Assembly: GCF_009830945.1 (NCBI RefSeq)
Contig: NZ_VWVV01000027.1
Coordinates: 45,724-109,723 of the forward strand
Reading direction: 5' to 3'
From: Nocardiopsis sp. FR4
Lineage (GTDB): Bacteria > Actinomycetota > Actinomycetes > Streptosporangiales > Streptosporangiaceae
DNA: 64,000 nt
Each line of letters opens with the position of its first letter. Position 1 is the first letter of the stretch. Both the position numbers and the translations under genes were made by a program. This document shows, one piece after another, positions 1 to 7,379 of the stretch. The notes under the pieces were generated by a model. It ran no database searches. It saw only the letters and a program-made list of their open reading frames with translations, and was not told the DNA's origin.

Positions 1-1256
1 CCCAAGCGCTCACGCAGCCACCACAGGCCCGCGCCCGCGGCCAGGACCGCCATCCCGGTGATGACCGCCGGCAACGGCAGGCTGCACGCCAGCACCACAC
101 ACCCCGCCAGACCGGTCAGGGGCACCACCAGGGGCGGACGGGGCTCGTCCGGCCCCAGCCTCAGCGCCGAGGCGTTGGTGATCGCGTAGTACACCAGCAC
201 GCCGAAGGCCGAGAAGGCGATCGCCCCGCGCAGGTCGGTGAACACCACCAGGGCCACGACCAGCACCGCGATCAGTACCTCGGCGCGGTGGGGCACCCCG
301 AAGCGCCCGTGCACCACCGCCAGGGAACGGGGCAGGTGCCCGTCGGCGGCCATCGCGGCCGCCGTCCGCGACACCCCCAGCACCAGGGAGAGCAGGGCGC
401 CCAGACTGGCCAGGGCCGCCCCCGCCACCACCACCGGGGCCAACCAGGGATACCCGGCCACCTGGACCGCGTCGACCATGGGGGTGTCGGTGGTGGACAG
501 GCGCTCACGGCCCAGCACGATCAGCAGGCCCGTGCCCAGCACCAGGTAGACCAGCAGCACCCCGCCCAGGGCCAGGTTGATCGCCCGCGGGATGGTGGTG
601 CGCGGATCACGCACCTCACCGCCCAGCGTGGCCACCCGCGCGTACCCCGCGAAGGCGAAGAAGACCATCCCGGCCGCGCCGAGCACACCGAAGGAGCCCG
701 GCCAGGGCCCCAACCCCTCCACCTGCGCGACCGCGGCCAGGCGCCCGCTGAGCACCATCGTCACCGCCACCCCGGCCAGGACCGCCAGGACGCACACCAC
801 CAGCACCTTGACCACCAGCGTGGAGCGCTGGACCCCCCGGTAGTTGAGCGCGGTCAGGGCCAGCACCGCCGCCACCGCCAGCGGCTTCTCCCACCCGGGC
901 AGGACGTAGGCGCCGAAGGTCAGCGCCATGGCCGCGCAGGAGGCGGTCTTGCCCACCACGAAGGACCAGCCCGCCAGGTAGCCCCACAGCTCGCCCAGGC
1001 GCTCGCGCCCGTAGACGTAGGTGCCCCCCGACTCGGGGTGGCTGACCGCGAGCCGGGCCGAGGAGACGGCGTTGCAGTAGGCGACCAGGCCCGCGATGAG
1101 GATGGCCACGGGCAGCCATGCGCCCGCGCCCAGCGCGGCGGGGGCGAAGACGGTGAACACTCCGGCGCCGAGCATGGCGCCCGCGCCGATGGCGACGGCG
1201 TCCGCGGTGCCGAGGACGCGGGCGGGTCTGGCCTGGGGTCCGGACGAGGTGGGCAA
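1..1256 (-). CDS. APC-family amino acid permease (C-terminal end cut off by window edge)
   Basis: Membrane transporter of the amino acid-polyamine-organocation superfamily, probably a proton-coupled amino acid importer. The 418 visible codons give a chain of hydrophobic helices. The first begins at residue 28 with the GAGMLGAGVF-type glycine-rich TM1 loop that binds the substrate backbone in this family, and later helices alternate with short charged loops such as YVYGRERLGELWGY. The TTG start at 1256 is chosen because AAGGAG lies about 6 nt upstream and the N-terminal cytosolic tail (MPTSSGPQARP) is short, as usual. The gene runs off the left edge, so the last helices are not seen. Substrate cannot be assigned. 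Confidence 0.88.
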   Translation of the reverse strand, partial: MPTSSGPQARPARVLGTADAVAIGAGAMLGAGVFTVFAPAALGAGAWLPVAILIAGLVAYCNAVSSARLAVSHPESGGTYVYGRERLGELWGYLAGWSFVVGKTASCAAMALTFGAYVLPGWEKPLAVAAVLALTALNYRGVQRSTLVVKVLVVCVLAVLAGVAVTMVLSGRLAAVAQVEGLGPWPGSFGVLGAAGMVFFAFAGYARVATLGGEVRDPRTTIPRAINLALGGVLLVYLVLGTGLLIVLGRERLSTTDTPMVDAVQVAGYPWLAPVVVAGAALASLGALLSLVLGVSRTAAAMAADGHLPRSLAVVHGRFGVPHRAEVLIAVLVVALVVFTDLRGAIAFSAFGVLVYYAITNASALRLGPDEPRPPLVVPLTGLAGCVVLACSLPLPAVITGMAVLAAGAGLWWLRERL

Positions 1257-1574
1257 CGGGTCTCCTTGCGTGGGTGCTCCCGGCTCCGGCCGGGCGGGGA
1301 CGTACCCGACTTCCGAGTGTGCCCGATGCCGGTGACCACCGGGCGCAAAGAGGCCGTGCCCGCAGTGGCCGGTTCCGGTCCGTGCGGTGTCCTCCGGCCG
1401 CCCGGCCCCGCACACACGCACCCCGTCCGGGGCCGGGTCAGCCCCCGCCCGCCCGGCGCCAACCCGACCACGGCACCCGCGCACACGCCGCGGGCCCGGA
1501 CCGGCATCGGTCCGGGCCCGCGGCCGCGCGCGTCGGCCCCCCGCCCGGGGCGGGCCACCGCGGTGCGCGCACGC
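1257..1574. other. Intergenic region, permease promoter side
   Basis: About 318 bases without a gene. It holds the upstream region of the leftward permease and, toward 1488-1523, the terminator of the next leftward gene. No other structure was recognised. Open frames crossing it are compositional shadows. Confidence 0.6.
1488..1523 (-). terminator. Perfect 15-bp hairpin terminator
   Basis: Arms 1488-1502 and 1509-1523 are exact reverse complements around a 6-base loop (GGCATC). It lies about 50 bases beyond the stop codon of the leftward DUF1918/DUF1876 gene. There is no U-tract, which is common in high-GC actinobacteria. Confidence 0.7.
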
Positions 1575-2081
1575 TCAGGTGGGGTGCCACGGGGAGCCGG
1601 TGTTCTCGTTGATGTCCTCCGCGGCGACCTGGCGGAGCTGGCGCGAGAGGTCGGACAGGGCCCGCGAGACCGCGAGCTCCTCCCCGATCTCGGGTACGTC
1701 CAGATCCGTGGGGTGCTTGCGGGCCATCCCGTGCCCCCGCAGCGCCGTACCGTCGTCGGCGACCAGGCCCACCTCGGCCCAGGTCCGCGCGCTGTCGCCC
1801 TCGGTCTCCTCGGCGACGACGACGTCGACGGTCCAACGCTTCATCGTCTGCATGGCATCGGCCCCCTCTGCGCTGGCGCCCTTACCGTCGGGCGGATGTT
1901 CGATGTGCGCGTCCGGCCCCGGGTAGACCAGGGAGTCGTGTCCCCGGTCGGCGTCGGACCAGTGCACCTGGTACGGGGGCGATCCCTCGGGCCCCCTGAC
2001 CCCGGTGACGACACCCGTCCTGCGGTGGGTGTGATCGCTCGGGCTCTCCACGACCAGCCGGTCTCCTACCTGTGCTCGCAT
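1575..2081 (-). CDS. DUF1918-DUF1876 domain fusion protein
   Basis: A 168-residue cytosolic protein of unknown function made of two actinobacterial domains. Residues 1-60 (MRAQVGDRLVVES, then GPEGSPPYQVHW and YPGPDA) match the DUF1918 SH3-like fold. Residues from about 80 to the end (KRWTVDVVVAEE, then RKHPTDLDVPEIGEELAVSRALSDL) match DUF1876, a dsRBD-like domain. The two are often separate genes, and here they are joined by an acidic linker. The ATG at 2081 starts the DUF1918 domain exactly. The reading frame continues open upstream, but that part overlaps the divergent methyltransferase and has no family match. The gene is monocistronic, with a hairpin terminator behind it. Confidence 0.85.
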   Translation of the reverse strand: MRAQVGDRLVVESPSDHTHRRTGVVTGVRGPEGSPPYQVHWSDADRGHDSLVYPGPDAHIEHPPDGKGASAEGADAMQTMKRWTVDVVVAEETEGDSARTWAEVGLVADDGTALRGHGMARKHPTDLDVPEIGEELAVSRALSDLSRQLRQVAAEDINENTGSPWHPT

Positions 2082-2222
2082 GGGTTCCCCCACAAACCTC
2101 GGGTACCTCCATCTTCGGCACTCCCGGCGTCCCGGTCCGAGGGGTTGGCGATTTCGTTCCCGCGGGCAGGACAGGTTTTTGCCCGGTACGGGGTGCCGCG
2201 CGGGGGCTGGTAGCGTCACGGC

Positions 2223-2867
2223 GTGGCCCAGCACTACTTCGACTCCGATCCGGGCGCCGCCAGCCGCCCCTCCGCCGCCGACCTGGTCCTGCCCGACCTG
2301 CACCTGCGGCTGCACACCGACCGGGGCGTGTTCTCCCCCGACAAGGTCGACCTGGGCACGCGCGTACTGCTGGAGACCGTCCCGGCGCCGCCCGCCCGGG
2401 GGCGCCTGCTCGACCTGGGCTGCGGCTACGGACCCATCGCCCTGACCCTGGCCTCGCGCGCACCGGGCGCGCGCGTGCTCGGCGTGGACGTCAACGCCCG
2501 CGCGGTGGGCCTGGCCCGGCGCAACGCCGCCGAGCACGCCCTGGCCCACGCCCGCTTCGCCGTGGTCGAACCCGACGGCGCACCGGCCGCGGGCGACGCC
2601 GACGCGCCCGAACCCGCCGAGCTGCTCGGCCCCTTCGACGCGATCTGGTCCAACCCGCCCATCAGGGTCGGCAAGGGGGTACTGCACGCCATGCTGCGCA
2701 CCTGGCTGGGGCGGCTGACCCCCCAGGGCACAGCCCACCTGGTGGTCCAGCGCCACCTGGGCGCGGACTCCCTGCACACCTGGCTCGACTCCCAGGGTCT
2801 GCCCACCGAGCGCGTGGCCTCCCGGTCGGGCTTCCGGGTCCTGGCGGTACGGCGTTCCACGGCTTGA
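2223..2867 (+). CDS. Class I SAM-dependent methyltransferase, RsmC-like (MTS family)
   Basis: Predicted rRNA guanine-N2 methyltransferase of the small-MTase family (16S m2G1207 RsmC type). Motif I, LLDLGCGYG, is at residues 62-70. The acidic end of strand 2 is LGVDVN, and the catalytic SNPPIR motif is at 143-148, as in N2-guanine methyltransferases. At 214 residues it corresponds to the catalytic C-terminal half of E. coli RsmC and lacks the inactive N-terminal half, which is typical in actinobacteria. The GTG start has no Shine-Dalgarno sequence, but TAGCGT lies 6 nt before it, so the mRNA is probably leaderless. Substrate specificity is inferred from family only. Confidence 0.85.
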   Translation: MAQHYFDSDPGAASRPSAADLVLPDLHLRLHTDRGVFSPDKVDLGTRVLLETVPAPPARGRLLDLGCGYGPIALTLASRAPGARVLGVDVNARAVGLARRNAAEHALAHARFAVVEPDGAPAAGDADAPEPAELLGPFDAIWSNPPIRVGKGVLHAMLRTWLGRLTPQGTAHLVVQRHLGADSLHTWLDSQGLPTERVASRSGFRVLAVRRSTA

Positions 2868-2990
2868 AACGGCTTTTGCCAGGATGTGTCCCGGCTCATG
2901 CGTGCGAGCACACGCGGTGACCGGTACTCTGTGGCGAACAACCGACCCCGGGCACCGGCCCGGACACACCCGTCGAGGAACACACCGCAG

Positions 2991-3551
2991 TTGAGCACGC
3001 AGTTGCGTCCCACGGACGTCAAACGCCTGAACCGCCAGTGGCGCAGGCGCACCGAGGGCAGACTCGCCCTCCTGGTGGAATCGGTCACCCAGCCCTTCAA
3101 CCTGGGGTCCATCCTGCGCACCTGCGCGACCTTCGGCGTGGACCAGCTCTGGCTCACCGGCAACAGCGCCGACCCCGGCGACCCCAAGGTCGGCAAGACC
3201 GCCCTGGGCACCGCCGCCAAGGTCGAGCACACCCGGCTGGCCTCCACACCCGAGGCCCTGGCCGCCGCCCGCGACGCGGGCTACAAGGTCGTCGCGGTCG
3301 AGCTGGCCAGCGGCGCCGTGCCGCTGCACGCCGCCCCGCTGGAGGCCGACGTGTGCCTGGCGGTGGGCGCCGAGGACCACGGCTGCTCCCCCGCGCTGCT
3401 CGCCGGCGCGGACGCCCTCACCTACATTCCGCAGATCGGGCGGGTGGGATCGCTGAACGTGGCCGTGGCCACCGCGATCGCGCTCGCCGAGGCCCGCCGC
3501 CGTGAGTGGGCCTCCCTCGGCGGAGAGGCCGACGCCCCGGTGGGCACCTGA
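2991..3551 (+). CDS. TrmH/SpoU-family RNA 2'-O-methyltransferase
   Basis: SPOUT-class RNA ribose methyltransferase of 186 residues. It shows the family signatures NLGSILRTCATFGVDQLWL near the N-terminus and the knotted SAM-binding tail IPQIGRVGSLNVAVATAIAL near the C-terminus, with GAEDHG between. The TTG at 2991 (MSTQLRPTDVKRLNRQW) is preferred because GAGGA lies about 11 bases before it and the upstream in-frame extension from 2886 is low-complexity with no family similarity. It is a minimal SpoU domain without the N-terminal RNA-binding extension of TrmH or RlmB, so the target (tRNA or rRNA) is unknown. It may be read together with the preceding methyltransferase. Confidence 0.85.
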   Translation: MSTQLRPTDVKRLNRQWRRRTEGRLALLVESVTQPFNLGSILRTCATFGVDQLWLTGNSADPGDPKVGKTALGTAAKVEHTRLASTPEALAAARDAGYKVVAVELASGAVPLHAAPLEADVCLAVGAEDHGCSPALLAGADALTYIPQIGRVGSLNVAVATAIALAEARRREWASLGGEADAPVGT

Positions 3552-3600
3552 GCGGGAACATTCCCCGCGCCCGGGTCGTCCTTATCTTCGCACCCTCACA

Positions 3601-3766
3601 ACAGGACCACTCCTGTCACATCGTCAACGCGCACCACGCGCAGAGAGAGGAACAGTGGACCCGTCCCGAAGTACCGGCAGCATCCTTCGAGGATGCTGTG
3701 ACGCAGACGACGAGCCCCCTTCTACGAAGGGCGCGCACCTTCGTGGTAACCAGTCCGCGAGGCGGA
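3601..3766 (+). ncRNA. Candidate structured 5' leader (possible riboswitch/attenuator) of the DUF21 operon
   Basis: The untranslated region before the DUF21 pair contains five consecutive hairpins: 3601-3606/3611-3616, 3629-3632/3638-3641, 3678-3685/3691-3698 (8 bp closed by a UUCG-type loop), 3722-3730/3738-3746 (9 bp) and 3754-3758/3762-3766. The right arm of the fourth shares TGG (3744-3746) with an alternative outer pairing TGGT 3744-3747 / ACCA 3767-3770 that would extend the fifth, so two mutually exclusive folds are possible. The start codon at 3786 lies just after. A metal-sensing role is plausible from the downstream gene family, but no known riboswitch class was recognised. Confidence 0.5.
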
Positions 3767-3785
3767 ACCAGGCGGTGCGTGCCCG

Positions 3786-5165
3786 ATGACGAGCACCGTT
3801 CTGAGCATCGGCTTCGGTGCGCTGGTGGTCTTCCTGATCACCGTGGCGACGGGATACTTCGTCGCCCAGGAATTCGGCTACATGGCCGTGGACCGCTCGC
3901 GCCTGCGGGCGCGGGCCGCCGCCGGTGACAGCGGGGCCGCACGGGCCCTGGACATCACCGGCCGCACCTCCTTCATGCTCTCCGGCGCCCAGCTGGGCAT
4001 CACCGTGACCGGTCTGCTGGTCGGTTACGTGGCCGAGCCCATGATCGGCCGGGGCGTGGGAGAGCTTCTCGGCGGCGTCGGGGTCCCCACCGGGACCGGC
4101 GTGGCCGTGGGCACCGTTCTGGCCCTGCTGTTCTCGACCGTCGTACAGATGGTCTTCGGCGAGCTCTTCCCCAAGAACCTGGCCATCGCCCGGCCCGAGC
4201 CTGTGGCGCGCTGGCTGGCCCTGTCCACCCGGCTCTACCTGCGCCTGTTCGGCCCGGTGATCTGGCTGTTCGACCAGGCGGCGATCCTGCTGCTCAAGGC
4301 GGTGCGCATCGAGCCGGTCGAGGACGTCCAGCACGCGGCCACCCCGCGCGACCTGGAGAGCATCATCGCCGAGTCCCGGGAGAGCGGGGACCTGCCCGCC
4401 GAGCTGTCCGCCCTGCTGGACCGCACCCTGGACTTCCACGACCGCACCGCCGGGCACGCGATGATCCCGCGCCCGGAGGTGACCACCGTGGAGGAGGGCG
4501 AACCGGTCAGCCGGGTCGTGGAGCTGATGGCCTCCGACCACTCCCGCTTCCCCGTCCTGGGCGAGGGCGTGGACGACATCGTGGGCGTCATCTGCCTGCG
4601 CGACGTGCTCGCGCTGGGCGACCGCGACCTGTCCGGCATACGGGTCAGCGAGGTGGCCCGGGAGACCGTGATGGTACCCGCGTCGCTGCCGCTGCCGGTG
4701 CTGCTGGACCGGCTGCGCGAGGCGGGCGAGGAGTTCGCCTGTGTCGTGGACGAGTACGGCGGCCTGGCCGGGGTGGTCACCACCGAGGACCTGGCCGAGG
4801 AACTGGTCGGTGAGATCGCCGACGAGCACACCCCGGAGGAGGAGTCGCCGGCCCTTCTGGAGGGTGAGGGCTCCTACCTGGTCCCGGGCGCGCTGCACAT
4901 CGACGAGGTGGAGCGCCTGATCGGCCACGACCTGCCCGAGGGCGACTACGAGACCGTGGGAGGCCTGGTCATCCACGAACTGCACCGTCTGCCCGAGGTC
5001 GGCGACCGGACCGAGATCCGCCTGCCGCGCCCGGCCAGCGCGCACGAGGACGACCCGGACATGGCGCTGACCATGACCGTCAACGCCGTGCAGCGGCACG
5101 TTCCGCACACCGTGGAACTGCACCTGCGCGAGGCGGCCGAGAACGAGGCGGAGGTGCGGGCATGA
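3786..5165 (+). CDS. DUF21/CNNM-type membrane protein with CBS pair and CorC_HlyC domain
   Basis: Integral membrane protein of 459 residues in the hemolysin-C/CorC/CNNM family, linked to Mg2+ or other divalent-cation transport. An N-terminal DUF21 region of about 190 residues has several TM helices (LVVFLITVATGYFVAQEFGY first) and the conserved GAQLGITVTGLLVGY segment. A CBS pair follows (about 210-335: MIPRPEVTTVEEGEPV, then VVDEYGGLAGVVTTEDL). A C-terminal CorC_HlyC domain comes last, with EGEGSYLVPGALHIDEV. The ATG at 3786 is weakly served by AGGCGG. The downstream paralogue overlaps its stop by 4 nt (ATGA), so the two are translationally coupled and probably form a heteromeric unit under the structured leader. 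Confidence 0.9.
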   Translation: MTSTVLSIGFGALVVFLITVATGYFVAQEFGYMAVDRSRLRARAAAGDSGAARALDITGRTSFMLSGAQLGITVTGLLVGYVAEPMIGRGVGELLGGVGVPTGTGVAVGTVLALLFSTVVQMVFGELFPKNLAIARPEPVARWLALSTRLYLRLFGPVIWLFDQAAILLLKAVRIEPVEDVQHAATPRDLESIIAESRESGDLPAELSALLDRTLDFHDRTAGHAMIPRPEVTTVEEGEPVSRVVELMASDHSRFPVLGEGVDDIVGVICLRDVLALGDRDLSGIRVSEVARETVMVPASLPLPVLLDRLREAGEEFACVVDEYGGLAGVVTTEDLAEELVGEIADEHTPEEESPALLEGEGSYLVPGALHIDEVERLIGHDLPEGDYETVGGLVIHELHRLPEVGDRTEIRLPRPASAHEDDPDMALTMTVNAVQRHVPHTVELHLREAAENEAEVRA

Positions 5166-6172
5166 GCGACATGAACGTGTGGCTGGCCCTGGTGCTGACC
5201 GTGGTCATCATCGCTCTGAGCGCGTTCTTCGTGGCCATCGAGTTCGCGCTGGTGGCGGCCCGCCGCTACCGGCTGGAGGAGGCCGCCGAGACGAGTGCGG
5301 CGGCGCGCGCGGCCCTGCGCAGCGCACGCGACCTGTCACTGCTGCTGGCGGGCTCGCAGCTGGGCATCACCCTGTGCACGCTGGCGCTGGGCGCGATCTC
5401 CAAACCGGCCGTCCACCACCTGCTGGAGCCCCTGTTCTCGGGTCTGCCGCACGCGGTGTCGTCGGTGGTCTCCTTCGTGCTCTCCCTGGTGCTGGTGACC
5501 TTCCTGCACCTGGTGGTGGGTGAGATGGCGCCAAAGTCCTGGGCGATCTCGCACCCGGAGAAGTCGGCGACCCTGCTGGCGATTCCGATGCGGGCCTTCA
5601 TGTGGCTCACCCGGCCGCTGCTGCTCATGCTCAACGGGATGGCCAACTGGTGCCTGCACCGGGTGGGCGTGGACGCGGTGGACGAGCTCTCCGCCGGGCA
5701 CGGCCCCGAGGACGTGCGGGAGCTGGTGGAGCACTCGGCCAAGGCCGGTGCCCTGGACGCCGAGCGGCGCGACCAGCTGGCCACCGCGCTGGAGGTCAAC
5801 TCCCGCCCGTTGGACGAGATCGTCACCCCGCGCGAGGAGATCGCGTCGGTGGCCCCGGAGTCGGGTGTGGAGGAGATCAAGCGGGTTTCGCGCGAGTCCA
5901 CCCACCTGCGCCTGGTGGTGATGGACGGCCAGGAGCCGGTGGGCGTGCTGCACGTGCGCGAGGCGCTGACGAGCCCGGAGGGCACGACCGCCGCCGACCT
6001 GATGCGTCCGGTGCTCACCCTGCCCTCGCAGACGCCGATGTACGCGGCGATGAGCATCATGCGCGAGAGCCGCAGCCACCTGTCGCTGGTGGAGTCCGAG
6101 GGCCGGGTGATCGGCCTGGTGACCCTGCAGGACGTCCTGGACCGGTTGCTGCTGCTGGAGGCGGCCGCCTGA
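5162..6172 (+). CDS. Second DUF21/CBS membrane protein lacking the CorC_HlyC domain
   Basis: A 336-residue paralogue of the preceding protein. It has an N-terminal DUF21 membrane region (VVIIALSAFFVAIEFALVAARRY, then GSQLGITLCTLALGAISKPAV) and a CBS pair at about 215-330 (IVTPREEIASVAPE and SHLSLVESEGRVIGLVTLQD), and it stops there without the C-terminal CorC_HlyC module. The start overlaps the upstream stop as ATGA. Two-gene DUF21 operons in which only the first member carries the C-terminal domain are common in actinobacteria. The function is presumed to be divalent-cation efflux or homeostasis. The operon ends at two strong hairpins. Confidence 0.9.
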   Translation: MSDMNVWLALVLTVVIIALSAFFVAIEFALVAARRYRLEEAAETSAAARAALRSARDLSLLLAGSQLGITLCTLALGAISKPAVHHLLEPLFSGLPHAVSSVVSFVLSLVLVTFLHLVVGEMAPKSWAISHPEKSATLLAIPMRAFMWLTRPLLLMLNGMANWCLHRVGVDAVDELSAGHGPEDVRELVEHSAKAGALDAERRDQLATALEVNSRPLDEIVTPREEIASVAPESGVEEIKRVSRESTHLRLVVMDGQEPVGVLHVREALTSPEGTTAADLMRPVLTLPSQTPMYAAMSIMRESRSHLSLVESEGRVIGLVTLQDVLDRLLLLEAAA

Positions 6173-6194
6173 CCGGGGCCGCCGCACACGCGCG

Positions 6195-6225
6195 GGGGGA
6201 GGGCACGGGATACGTGCCCTCCCCC
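6195..6225 (+). terminator. 13-bp hairpin terminator of the DUF21 operon
   Basis: Perfect arms 6195-6207 and 6213-6225 with the 5-base loop GGATA, followed by TTCGT. It is placed 22 bases after the DUF21 operon stop. Confidence 0.8.
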
Positions 6226-6233
6226 TTCGTCGT

Positions 6234-6273
6234 CGCCCGGTGCCCGGGGCGGGACCGCCCCGGGCACCGGGCG
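6234..6273. terminator. 19-bp near-continuous palindrome between convergent genes
   Basis: Arms 6234-6252 and 6255-6273 are exact reverse complements separated by only GA. It sits 5 bases from the stop of the leftward ohr gene and so probably terminates ohr, while backing up the rightward terminator just before it. Confidence 0.75.
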
Positions 6274-6278
6274 GTGCG

Positions 6279-6707
6279 CTAGGCGGTCTTGGCCACCAGG
6301 GTCACCTCGATGTTGCCGCGGGTGGCGCGGGAGTAGGGGCACATCTGGTGGGCGCCCTCGACCAGCTCCTCGGCCTTGGCCTGGTCCACGCCGGGGATGG
6401 TGACGGTGAGGGTGACGGCCAGGTCCAGCCCCTCCTCGGACTTGCCGATGCTGACCTGGGAGTCGATGGAGGAGTCGCCGACGTCGGTCTTGGACTTGCG
6501 GGCCACGGCCTTGAGGGCGCCGTGGAAGCAGGCCGCGTAGCCCACGGCGAAGAGCTGCTCGGGGTTGGTGCCCACGCCGTCGTCGCCGCCCATGCCCTTG
6601 GGCACGGACAGGTCGACCTCCAGGCGGCCGTCGTCGGTGCGCCCGGTGCCCTTGCGGCCCTCACCGGTGACGGTGGCGTTGGCGGTGTACATCACGTCGT
6701 ATGCCAT
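6279..6707 (-). CDS. ohr: Organic hydroperoxide resistance protein Ohr (OsmC superfamily)
   Basis: A thiol peroxidase that reduces organic hydroperoxides, normally recycled by dihydrolipoyl proteins. The 142-residue length is standard. Both redox cysteines are present: Cys60 in YAACFHGAL and Cys123 in HQMCPYSRATRGN. The Ohr-type N-terminus (MYTANATVTGEGRKG) distinguishes it from OsmC proper. The ATG at 6707 gives the canonical N-terminus, and the open frame continuing upstream belongs to antisense of the regulator. It lies 65 nt downstream of ohrR on the same strand, so both should respond to the peroxide operator upstream of ohrR, and probably also to sites between them. Confidence 0.95.
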   Translation of the reverse strand: MAYDVMYTANATVTGEGRKGTGRTDDGRLEVDLSVPKGMGGDDGVGTNPEQLFAVGYAACFHGALKAVARKSKTDVGDSSIDSQVSIGKSEEGLDLAVTLTVTIPGVDQAKAEELVEGAHQMCPYSRATRGNIEVTLVAKTA

Positions 6708-6772
6708 GGTTGCCTTTCTCGTTGACCACACAGGGGAGTGGTCGTCGGGTGTTCCGTCCGGAGGAAGGCGGG

Positions 6773-7240
6773 TCAGCACCGCGTGTGCCTGCTGACCGCG
6801 GTCTCCACCGCACGGGTGAGCTGGCCGAGGGCCTGCCGCAGCACCTCGGCCTGGTCCGGGGACAGGTCGGCGGCGCACAGCACGCGCTGGGGGATCGCCT
6901 CGGCGCGTGCGCGCAGCTCCTCCCCCCGGGGCGTGGCCGAGACCTCCACGACGCGCTCGTCCATGGTGCCGCGCCGGCGGGTGAGCAGCCCGGCGCACTC
7001 CAGGCGGCGCAGCAGCGGCGAGAGCGTACCCGAGTCCAGGTGCAGGGCCCGGCTGAGCTCCTTGACGGTGAGCGTCCCGCGCTCCCAGAGCGCGAGCATG
7101 ACCAGGTACTGCGGGTAGGTCAGGCCCAAGCCGCCCAGGAACTCCCGGTACAGGCCGGTCATGGCCCGCGAGGCCGCGTAGAGGGAGAAGCACAGCTGGC
7201 TGTCCAGGGCCAGGGGGTTGTCCCCCGTTGCGTCGGACAC
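6773..7240 (-). CDS. ohrR: OhrR, MarR-family organic peroxide sensor
   Basis: A 155-residue MarR-type repressor controlling ohr. The sensing cysteine is Cys17 in DSQLCFSLYAASRAMTGLYR, the diagnostic OhrR segment, where oxidation by organic peroxide releases DNA. A winged helix follows (LTVKELSRALHLDSGTLSPLLRRLE, wing RRRGTMDERVVEV). Cysteines farther along (Cys in LECAGLL and VLCAADL) could form the mixed disulfide used by two-Cys OhrR proteins. The GTG at 7240 is preferred because AGGAGA lies 5 nt upstream and it places Cys17 at the usual position. A longer open extension upstream would run through the operator. Confidence 0.93.
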   Translation of the reverse strand: MSDATGDNPLALDSQLCFSLYAASRAMTGLYREFLGGLGLTYPQYLVMLALWERGTLTVKELSRALHLDSGTLSPLLRRLECAGLLTRRRGTMDERVVEVSATPRGEELRARAEAIPQRVLCAADLSPDQAEVLRQALGQLTRAVETAVSRHTRC

Positions 7241-7299
7241 GGTGTTCTCCTCCTGCACGTACGGAACCGTCGGCCGGGCACCACCGTAGCAGGATTCGT

Positions 7300-7324
7300 T
7301 TGTGCGCAACATGATTGCGCCCAA
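7300..7324. promoter_or_regulatory. Probable OhrR operator
   Basis: Inverted repeat TTGTGCGCAA (7300-7309) / TTGCGCCCAA (7315-7324) around CATGA, with 9 of 10 positions complementary and a perfect GCGCAA/TTGCGC core. It lies 60-84 bases upstream of the ohrR start in an otherwise AT-poor region, which fits MarR-type autoregulation. Binding is inferred. Confidence 0.65.
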
Positions 7325-7379
7325 CTTTTTTTCGACGGGTCCGCCCGGTGCCCGCCCGCGCGGGCACCGGGACCACCGC

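Noticed and set aside
288..2213. A 641-codon open frame on the plus strand across the permease and DUF1918 genes
   Set aside because: Composition is His/Gly/Arg/Pro-rich with no domain. It is the expected antisense shadow in high-GC DNA, while the opposite strand gives clear families.
3601..3785. Assignment of the leader to the M-box or yybP-ykoY riboswitch
   Set aside because: The conserved core sequences of those classes are not visible, so the element is reported only as an unclassified candidate.
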